From Nitrosomonadaceae bacterium (GTDB lineage Bacteria; Pseudomonadota; Gammaproteobacteria; Burkholderiales; Nitrosomonadaceae), in contig BJGV01000001.1 of NCBI GenBank assembly GCA_014190895.1, positions 49,845-113,844 of the forward strand: a stretch of 64,000 nucleotides of DNA, in the 5' to 3' direction. Both the position numbers and the translations under genes were made by a program. Each line of letters starts with the position of its first letter. Positions within the stretch are counted from its first letter, which is position 1. This document shows positions 57,300 through 64,000 of the stretch, in pieces. The notes under the pieces were generated by a model. That model searched no databases, was not told the DNA's origin, and saw only the letters and a program-made list of their open reading frames with translations.

Positions 57300-58430
57300 T
57301 TGATTAAATTAAATGTATTGGCGGATGAGATACAGGCTGGCCCCCAGTTATCTGTAGTAGTTCCAACATTCAATGAAGCAACTAATATTGCGGAGCTTGT
57401 AAACCGACTTGATGTCATACTCCAGGGCATACGATGGGAAGTAATTTTTGTCGATGATAATTCTCCGGATTATACGGCAAGAATTGCAAGAGCTTTGGCT
57501 CAGAAAGATCGTCGCATTAGAGTTATTCATCGCGTAGGCCGACGCGGTCTTTCCACGGCATGTATTGAAGGAATGTTAGCATCAAGCGCCCCTTATCTTG
57601 CGATAATGGATGGGGATCTGCAGCATGATGAGAAGCTGTTGCCACAGATGTACCATACCCTTGAGAGTAAAGAGAATCTAGACATCGTGGTTGGTAGTCG
57701 TTATGTGGATGGTGGGGGCTTAGGGGACTGGAATCAGGGTCGCGCGCAGATAAGTCGTTTTGCCACTTGGATATCAAGGTCAGTCATAAAGTCAAATCTC
57801 AAAGATCCTATGAGCGGTTTTTTTATGTTGCGTCGTGAGGTGATAACTGATTCAGTAGATAAGCTTTCTGGAATAGGATTTAAAATATTACTTGATATCT
57901 TCGCTTCAGTTTCTAGGGATTTACAATTCAAAGAGATTGGCTATACCTTTGGCGTGCGTCATTCTGGGGAAAGTAAACTTGATTCCCTGGTAGCCTGGGA
58001 ATATATCATGTTGCTGTTAGACAAAACGATAGGCCAGTATATACCAGTTCGTTTTATACCCTTTGCATTAGTTGGCTGTGTTGGCGTAGCCGTACACATG
58101 AGCGCTCTTTGGGTCACTTTTATAGCATTTGGAACAAGCTTTATCATGGGTCAGATTGTTGCAACTTTGGTTGCAATGACGATTAATTTCTTCCTAAATA
58201 ATTTCCTGACCTACCGTGATCTTCGTCTTAGAGGATGGGGATTGTTGACCGGTTGGTTATCTTTTTCACTTGCGTGCTCAATTGGTGCGATTTCAAATGT
58301 AGGAATCTCTACTTATCTTTTCCAAGAAAACACGACAGGATGGTTTTCATCAGCCCTAGCAGGAATTATTATCGGAGCTGTATGGAACTACGCTGTGACG
58401 TCGGTTTATACTTGGAATCAGAAAAGTTAA
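57300..58430 (+). CDS. GT2 glycosyltransferase fused to GtrA-like membrane domain
   Basis: The N-terminal 230 residues are a dolichyl-phosphate-mannose-synthase-like transferase: LSVVVPTFNEATNIAELVNRL, FVDDNSPD, and MDGDLQHDEKLLPQM with the metal-binding Asp pair. The C-terminal 130 residues form about four helices of the GtrA family (RFIPFALVGCVGVAVHMSALW; TINFFLNNFLTYR). Such fusions attach a sugar to polyprenyl phosphate and probably flip it. The start is a TTG, with another TTG six codons later as alternative. Target glycan unknown. Converges with queF. Confidence 0.9.
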   Translation: MIKLNVLADEIQAGPQLSVVVPTFNEATNIAELVNRLDVILQGIRWEVIFVDDNSPDYTARIARALAQKDRRIRVIHRVGRRGLSTACIEGMLASSAPYLAIMDGDLQHDEKLLPQMYHTLESKENLDIVVGSRYVDGGGLGDWNQGRAQISRFATWISRSVIKSNLKDPMSGFFMLRREVITDSVDKLSGIGFKILLDIFASVSRDLQFKEIGYTFGVRHSGESKLDSLVAWEYIMLLLDKTIGQYIPVRFIPFALVGCVGVAVHMSALWVTFIAFGTSFIMGQIVATLVAMTINFFLNNFLTYRDLRLRGWGLLTGWLSFSLACSIGAISNVGISTYLFQENTTGWFSSALAGIIIGAVWNYAVTSVYTWNQKS

Positions 58431-58500
58431 GAGTAGTGTTCTTACACTTAAATTCGTTTGAATATACAATTCTGTAATACTATATAAACACTAACAAGTT

Positions 58501-58920
58501 CTATTTGCATGTATTGGATTCACTTTCAAATCTAGTTAACTCAATGGTTGGTAACGGATTCCATTTCGGTTCTCGATATTCTGCAACAATGTTAGTGAAA
58601 ATACCCCCGCGTACGTAGAATTTAGCGGTGATACGCACATATCTTGGCTTTAAGGCAGCGATTAAATCATTAAGTATACGGTTGGTAGCAGCTTCATGGA
58701 ATGTGTTTTCATTGCGGTAAGACCAAATATAGAGTTTAAGACTTTTAAGCTCAATGCATATTTTGTCAGGAATATAATCAAGGATAATGGTAGCGAAATC
58801 CGGTTGGCCGGTTTTTGGACAAAGACAAGTAAACTCAGGAATTTCCATATGAATATGATAATCACGAGTCGGCGCTGGGTTGAGGAAGGTTTCTAGGGTT
58901 TTAGTTAGACAGTCAGACAT
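58501..58920 (-). CDS. queF: NADPH-dependent 7-cyano-7-deazaguanine reductase
   Basis: Reduces preQ0 to preQ1, the base that Tgt inserts in tRNA. The 139 residues are the short (type I) form: the catalytic Cys lies in [15 protein letters not shown] near residue 31, the Asp follows soon after, and the substrate Glu is in [11 protein letters not shown] near 78. [15 protein letters not shown] is the QueF motif. Divergent from smc with 123 bases between. Confidence 0.96.
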   Translation of the reverse strand: MSDCLTKTLETFLNPAPTRDYHIHMEIPEFTCLCPKTGQPDFATIILDYIPDKICIELKSLKLYIWSYRNENTFHEAATNRILNDLIAALKPRYVRITAKFYVRGGIFTNIVAEYREPKWNPLPTIELTRFESESNTCK

Positions 58921-59043
58921 TCTCTTATCTCAGTTAAATCGGTTAAAATGATTTTTTGGGCTTATATAAACTAAAAGTAATTTGTAAGGGTGTCCCATCT
59001 TCTTTTCAGGATCGCATCATTATAACTAATTATAAACAATAAA

Positions 59044-62000
59044 TTGCGCCTCTCTCACATTAAACTTGCTGGTTTCAAATCTTTCCCTGATCCTATTAAT
59101 ATCACTTTTCCTAGTGATTTAGTTGGAGTTGTCGGCCCCAATGGGTGTGGTAAATCTAATATCATTGATGCGGTACGTTGGGTGCTTGGTGAATCGAAAG
59201 CATCCGCTCTACGCGGTGAGTCTATGCAGGATGTAATTTTTAACGGCTCTGCTAATCGAAAACCGATAGGACGCACTAGTGTAGAACTGTTATTTGACAA
59301 TAGTCTTGGTAAGGCTACTGGTCAGTGGTCAAGTTACGCAGAAATTTCTATAAAGCGGGTGCTACAGAGAGACGGTGAATCGTCTTACCATATCAATAAC
59401 ACCCGTGTTAGACGTCGAGATATTGCTGATATTTTTCTTGGTACGGGTGTAGGTGGTCGTGGCTACGCTATTATTGAACAAGGGATGATTTCTCGCATTA
59501 TTGACGCCAAACCAGAAGAGTTACGTTTATTTTTAGAAGAAGCTGCTGGGGTCTCAAAATACCGTGAGCGACGTCGTGAAACTGAATCACGTTTGACTGA
59601 TGCTCGTGGAAACTTGTTACGAGTAAATGATATTCTTCAGGAATTAGAAAAACAGCTACAGCGTCTAGAAGAGCAAGCCTCGGTTGCCAATAAGTTTCAA
59701 GACATGCAGCGTCAGCTACATACAGCGCAAAATCTTTTACGACTTGCTCGTAAACAAGAGGCCACTGCCCAACGTATTCGTGCGGAGAAAGAGAGCCATC
59801 GGTTAGAAATAGATTTAGAACTGGAAATTTCGCGTTTAAGAGACACAGAGAATAATTTAGAAGAGAAACGCAAGCAGCATTATATTGCCGGCGACAATCT
59901 TCATCATGGGCAGGGCGAACTTTATGCCGCTAACGCAGAAGTGGCCCGCATCGAACAGCAAGTGCAATATCTGCATAATAATTATCAACGATTAGAACAA
60001 CAAATCTTAACAGCAAGAAATCAGATAGAAAAAAATGAAGAACAGGCGCTAAGCAATGTTGATAGCCTAAACCATTGGGGCGATGAATTTAAATTGGCAA
60101 ATATTAACTTGGAAGTTATTAGAAATAAAGTTGCAATAGAGAATGAGCGACTACCACTAATGGAGCTAAATTCTCGTCTGCATCGGGATAAATTAAAAGA
60201 AATACAGCTTAATTTCCTCTTGGCAAAACAAAATAAGCAATTGGAGGAGAGCCAATTGACCCATTCCTGTAAAACTTTACAGCAAATAGAAATGCGTCAA
60301 GAAAAATTGTTGTCGGAGAAAGGCACGTTGTCATTTTTGGGTGATACTAATTTATTTTTATTACAACAGGAAATGATAGATGTTTCAATAGAGTTGGAGC
60401 AGAAACAAGAGGCTCTTCTGGAGGCTAATAACTTATTACCGGAGGCAGAAGAAGTAAAACGAAAAACTATGTGTAAGGTTGTGACGTTAGAACAAGGTAT
60501 TACTCAAGCTGAAGCTAAATTTGATGCTTTGCAGAATTTGCAGAATCAGATTGATGGGAACAAAGATTTAAGTGCATGGCTTGCTAAGTACCAATTAGAT
60601 ACCTTGCCTCGTTTATGGCAAAGTATTCAGGTTGAGAAAGGCTGGGAGAAAGCTACAGAAGCTGTGCTTCTTGAACGCCTCAACAGTATTTATTTTGAGC
60701 AACTAGAAGTAGTGCAAAATTGGATAGATGATGTGCCTCCCGGCAAACTAACATTATTTGAAGTAACGACAATATCGGAGAAAAAATCGATCGGAGAGAT
60801 ATCTCTTAGTAGAAATAACTGGCAATTGCTACAGTCCTACCTAACTTGTGACACTGTGAAAACAAAACACATAATGGATGAATGGTTAGAAGGGGTATTT
60901 GTGGTAGAAGATTTAGAAGAGGGTCTTCTAAAGAGAACGAGGTTAACTTCTAGAGAAATACTTGTAACTCGCGATGGACATATTTTCACTAACCATAGTC
61001 TAAATTATTATGTGCCGGATTTACAGTTACACGGAGTATTGGTGCGGCAGCGAGAAATAATTGAGATAGAGAGTGAGATCGTTACATTGAGAATTGAACT
61101 TGCCACGGAGAAATCATTTTCTTTAGTAGCGGAAGAGTCTTACCGTGGAATGGAGGCCTCGATTTTATGCTTACGTCAAGACAGCGAGAGACTTCAGAAA
61201 AAATACCATGATTTACAGATACAGGTATTGAAACTCACTCAATTAAAAGAGCAAGTGAGTCAGCGCGGTAATCAGATTTTGATGGAATTAAGCGAAATTG
61301 AGCGACAAGTTAGTGCGGAAGTATTTCAGAAACAAGACATTGAAAAGAGATTGACAGAATATGGGAATCAAATTGAAGTGTTGCGGGAACTTGTGCAACA
61401 AGAAGAGCCAATAGAGGAATCAATGGAGGGATCTCTTGGTATGCAGCGCCAGCTTGTGCAAGATGTTTTACAAGAGATGCAGGAAGCAGTATTTCATGAG
61501 AAAAATTGCCAGAATAAAATCACTGAGATAGGGAATCTGATTTCTATCAATAATGAAAATACAGTTAAACTTAAAACTTATGTAGAGCAATTGGAGAGTG
61601 AGCAAGGTAGTTTTAATGAGACGACTTTGCATAATCAATTACAAGAATGGCTAGTGCTACGCACGCAGCGTGAGACGATTCTAACAAGGGTACGCAACAC
61701 CCTGGAGAGTGTGAACAATAGTTTACAGGAGCTAGAAAAAGAGCACATGCTCTCCGAGCAGAAGATGCATCCATTGAGAGAATCTATCAATCAAATGTAC
61801 CTGAAAGTACAGGAAGCAGGTTTCATCGAGAATCAATTCGATGAGCAATTAAAAGAAGCAAAAGCTAACGAAGAAGAGCTGTTTTTAATTTTAGGAAAAA
61901 CACGAGTCTCTAGATTGCAGATAGATATCGATCAACTAAATGTAGATATTGGCACCTTAGGTGCGGTTAATCTAGCGGCTCTGGAAGAATTAGATGTGCT

Positions 62001-62586
62001 CCAAGAACGTAAAGTGTATCTTGATTCACAATTCAAGGATTTGAAAGAAGCAATAGAAATCTTAGAAAGTGTAATTCGGAAAATAGATCGAGATACCAGA
62101 GAACGTTTGCTAGAAACCTTCGATAAAGTTAATAATAATCTACATGAGATATTCCCTACTATATTTGGTGGGGGACAGGCAAAATTAGTATTGACTGGTG
62201 AGGAAGTGCTTGACGCTGGAGTAAAAATTATTGCGCAGCCACCAGGTAAGAAAAATAGCTCTATTCATTTACTGTCCGGTGGTGAGAAGGCAATGACTGC
62301 ACTGGCGCTAGTTTTTTCATTGTTTAAACTTAATCCCGCACCATTTTGTTTGCTAGATGAGGTGGACGCGCCACTAGATGAATCCAATACTGAGCGTTTT
62401 TGTGAGTTAGTAAAAAAAATGTCGCATCAAACTCAATTTTTATTTATTAGTCACAACAAAATTACTATGGAAATGGCGCACCAATTGATAGGTGTCACTA
62501 TGCAAGAGCAAGGAGTTTCGCGAGTTGTCACGGTGGACATTGAAGAGGCAATTAGATTGAGCGACACGATTCTAGGAGCGTCATAA
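59044..62586 (+). CDS. smc: Chromosome partition protein SMC
   Basis: Condensin-type ATPase that organises the chromosome. The 1180 residues have an N-terminal head with Walker A GPNGCGKSN near 32, coiled coil at about 165-500, a hinge at about 510-660, coiled coil to about 1010, and a C-terminal head with signature HLLSGGEKAMTALAL near 1077 and Walker B FCLLDEVDAPLD near 1100. The TTG start gives MRLSHIKLAGFKSF, the standard N-terminus. Followed by zipA after five bases. Confidence 0.97.
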   Translation: MRLSHIKLAGFKSFPDPINITFPSDLVGVVGPNGCGKSNIIDAVRWVLGESKASALRGESMQDVIFNGSANRKPIGRTSVELLFDNSLGKATGQWSSYAEISIKRVLQRDGESSYHINNTRVRRRDIADIFLGTGVGGRGYAIIEQGMISRIIDAKPEELRLFLEEAAGVSKYRERRRETESRLTDARGNLLRVNDILQELEKQLQRLEEQASVANKFQDMQRQLHTAQNLLRLARKQEATAQRIRAEKESHRLEIDLELEISRLRDTENNLEEKRKQHYIAGDNLHHGQGELYAANAEVARIEQQVQYLHNNYQRLEQQILTARNQIEKNEEQALSNVDSLNHWGDEFKLANINLEVIRNKVAIENERLPLMELNSRLHRDKLKEIQLNFLLAKQNKQLEESQLTHSCKTLQQIEMRQEKLLSEKGTLSFLGDTNLFLLQQEMIDVSIELEQKQEALLEANNLLPEAEEVKRKTMCKVVTLEQGITQAEAKFDALQNLQNQIDGNKDLSAWLAKYQLDTLPRLWQSIQVEKGWEKATEAVLLERLNSIYFEQLEVVQNWIDDVPPGKLTLFEVTTISEKKSIGEISLSRNNWQLLQSYLTCDTVKTKHIMDEWLEGVFVVEDLEEGLLKRTRLTSREILVTRDGHIFTNHSLNYYVPDLQLHGVLVRQREIIEIESEIVTLRIELATEKSFSLVAEESYRGMEASILCLRQDSERLQKKYHDLQIQVLKLTQLKEQVSQRGNQILMELSEIERQVSAEVFQKQDIEKRLTEYGNQIEVLRELVQQEEPIEESMEGSLGMQRQLVQDVLQEMQEAVFHEKNCQNKITEIGNLISINNENTVKLKTYVEQLESEQGSFNETTLHNQLQEWLVLRTQRETILTRVRNTLESVNNSLQELEKEHMLSEQKMHPLRESINQMYLKVQEAGFIENQFDEQLKEAKANEEELFLILGKTRVSRLQIDIDQLNVDIGTLGAVNLAALEELDVLQERKVYLDSQFKDLKEAIEILESVIRKIDRDTRERLLETFDKVNNNLHEIFPTIFGGGQAKLVLTGEEVLDAGVKIIAQPPGKKNSSIHLLSGGEKAMTALALVFSLFKLNPAPFCLLDEVDAPLDESNTERFCELVKKMSHQTQFLFISHNKITMEMAHQLIGVTMQEQGVSRVVTVDIEEAIRLSDTILGAS

Positions 62587-62591
62587 TAAAC

Positions 62592-63725
62592 ATGGATGAT
62601 CTTCAAATTAGCTTGATTGTTATTGGCGTTGTTATAGTTCTGGGCGTGGTCTTGTTCAATTGGACTCAATCCCATCGTTATCAGGGCAATACAGAGAAAA
62701 AATTTGAACTTGAGCATGAAGACGTATTATTAGAAAAGGCTGGCGTTTCAACAATGAATGGAAGAATTGAACCTTCACTTAATAAAGAGATGTCCGAAGT
62801 GTTGTCGAAAGAATTTAATTTAGAGTCACCTCAACCAACAGAAATTACTCAGTTAATTTCAGAAGTTGAAAGTATAGCTACCGAATCAATCTCACAAATC
62901 ACAGATTACAATAGTAAGGTAGATTATATAGCTGATATCTTCTCTAGTGCATTAATCTCCACTTCAAGTCTAACAGAGATATTACATGAGAGATTCAATT
63001 TCGGAAAACCAGTTCGCTGGTTTGGGCAAATAAGCACAGGTTCTTCTTGGGAAGAGATCTTTATAGGAACTAGTACTAAAGGCGGTTATTCTAAATTACG
63101 AGCTTGCCTTCAACTTTCAGATCGCTCGGGTCCAGTGAGTGAAGTTGGTTTGTCAGAATTCCGTGATATGGTTCAGAATTTGGCTATATCCATGAATGCA
63201 GTCGTTGATATTTCTGATGTTCGTCAAGCCCACGCTCAGGCAGTATTACTTGATCTATTTTGTTTGGAAGTAGATGTAACGATTAGTATCAATATTATTA
63301 GTAAAGATAGTAGCGCATTTACTGGAACTAAAATTCGCGCCTTAGCAGAAGCATCCGGTTTTAAACTGGAAGTGGGTGGTATGTTTAATTATCGTGATAC
63401 AAATAATGCACTCTGTTTTTCTATTAATAATAGAGATCTGACCCCATTTGTAGCCGAAGATATTCGAATGTTAACTACTCCAGGTATCACTTTTTTATTT
63501 GATGTGCCAAGGGTAGAAAATGGCGATAGAGTTTTTGATCAGATGATTCATTTTACAGAGACTTTTTCAACTATTTTGAGCGGTATCAGAGTAGATGATA
63601 ACGGCACCCCTTTGAGTGAAGGTGGTATAGGTAAGATTAAGCAGAGGCTAATTAGCATTCAAGCCGAAATGGAGCTACGCGGTATTCCCGCTGGTGGTGA
63701 AATTGCATTGAGACTGTTTGTGTGA
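62592..63725 (+). CDS. zipA: Cell division protein ZipA
   Basis: Tethers FtsZ to the inner membrane. The 377 residues have one N-terminal membrane segment ([21 protein letters not shown]), a charged linker to about residue 130, and a C-terminal FtsZ-binding domain including [25 protein letters not shown] and [18 protein letters not shown]. Lies between smc and ligA as in other betaproteobacteria; its stop overlaps the ligA start. Confidence 0.92.
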   Translation: MDDLQISLIVIGVVIVLGVVLFNWTQSHRYQGNTEKKFELEHEDVLLEKAGVSTMNGRIEPSLNKEMSEVLSKEFNLESPQPTEITQLISEVESIATESISQITDYNSKVDYIADIFSSALISTSSLTEILHERFNFGKPVRWFGQISTGSSWEEIFIGTSTKGGYSKLRACLQLSDRSGPVSEVGLSEFRDMVQNLAISMNAVVDISDVRQAHAQAVLLDLFCLEVDVTISINIISKDSSAFTGTKIRALAEASGFKLEVGGMFNYRDTNNALCFSINNRDLTPFVAEDIRMLTTPGITFLFDVPRVENGDRVFDQMIHFTETFSTILSGIRVDDNGTPLSEGGIGKIKQRLISIQAEMELRGIPAGGEIALRLFV

Positions 63726-64000
63726 GTGAAATTCCAGATCATATTTTACAGCGAGTGCATAAGCTACGTGCGGCCATTGAGCAACACAATTACAGTTATT
63801 CAGCTTTGGATCTGCCAACTATCCCAGACTCTGAGTACGATAAACTGTATTGTGAATTGCAGAAGATTGAGCAACACTACCCTCAACTTGTTACACCTGA
63901 TTCTCCTACGCAACGTGTAGGTATTGCGCCTCTTAAAGAATTTACTAGGATTACCCACCGTACACCAATGTTGTCTCTAGGTAATGCGTTCGAGGCAAAT
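63722..64000 (+). CDS. ligA: NAD-dependent DNA ligase, N-terminal part (cut by window edge)
   Basis: Seals nicks using NAD+. The frame opens with GTG that overlaps the zipA stop as GTGA, indicating coupling. The 93 visible codons encode the NAD-binding Ia region: [19 protein letters not shown] with the conserved Tyr and Asp residues, then [12 protein letters not shown] and [13 protein letters not shown]. The adenylation Lys lies beyond the window. Confidence 0.95.
   Translation, partial: MSEIPDHILQRVHKLRAAIEQHNYSYSALDLPTIPDSEYDKLYCELQKIEQHYPQLVTPDSPTQRVGIAPLKEFTRITHRTPMLSLGNAFEAN

Overview
The window is a 64 kb stretch of a bacterial chromosome, densely packed and with a low G+C content (about 40% by eye). 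Gene content and order point to a betaproteobacterium: tgt-yajC-secD-secF, mutM/TPR-lolB-ispE-tRNA-Gln-prs-rplY-pth-ychF, smc-zipA-ligA, rpsP-rimM-trmD-rplS, and betaproteobacterial families such as DUF2863, DUF2782 and BPSS1780. A proteobacterial phosphoribulokinase suggests Calvin-cycle autotrophy, as in Nitrosomonadales, but nothing here fixes the genus. I see no prophage, IS element, CRISPR array or rRNA operon.

Layout. 0-4.4 kb: end of tgt, the Sec accessory genes yajC-secD-secF, and a DedA protein. 4.5-13.5 kb: hemH, hrcA, nadK, recN, crcB, a tiny membrane ORF, mltA, dsbC and a UbiH-type hydroxylase. 13.6-16.2 kb: an accessory-looking pocket bracketed by tRNA-Met and tRNA-Lys genes. It holds two divergent Sel1-repeat genes and a 945-base non-coding stretch with three perfect DnaA boxes. 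16.2-26.3 kb: lplT, alr, an operon yciB-yciI-bolA-ppiC, a DUF2863 gene, a pteridine-reductase-like SDR, a MidA-type methyltransferase and lpd. 26.4-32.2 kb: the minus-strand run leuS-lptE-holA-proA. 32.4-41.5 kb: prk, a UvrD helicase, a BPSS1780 membrane protein, thrB, a DUF2782 protein, a LOG-family protein and polA. 41.6-43.6 kb: rpsP-rimM-trmD-rplS. 43.8-44.9 kb: a DUF411/cytochrome c pair. 45.2-50.1 kb: a segment with an unknown lipoprotein gene, rluE, yggT, proC and mutM, bounded by a 206-bp near-perfect inverted repeat. 50.2-64 kb: TPR lipoprotein, lolB, ispE, tRNA-Gln, prs, rplY, pth, ychF, a GT2-GtrA protein, queF, smc, zipA and the start of ligA.

Most of the window is housekeeping: protein export, outer-membrane assembly (lptE, lolB, mltA, lplT), DNA repair and replication (recN, uvrD, polA, holA, mutM, smc, ligA), translation, proline and threonine synthesis, and queuosine (tgt, queF).

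Four observations stand out. (1) DNA polymerase I has lost three of the four acidic residues of its 3'-5' proofreading site while the nuclease and polymerase sites look intact. (2) The 206-bp inverted repeat carries the promoter region and first 40 codons of the lipoprotein gene at both ends of a 4.5 kb segment, so inversion would move the gene without breaking it. (3) A DnaA-box cluster with two strong dyads lies between the Sel1 paralogues, with no dnaA nearby. (4) lpd lacks the N-terminal lipoyl domain that many betaproteobacterial E3 proteins carry, and the sequence before its start reads in frame like the decayed end of such a domain and its linker.
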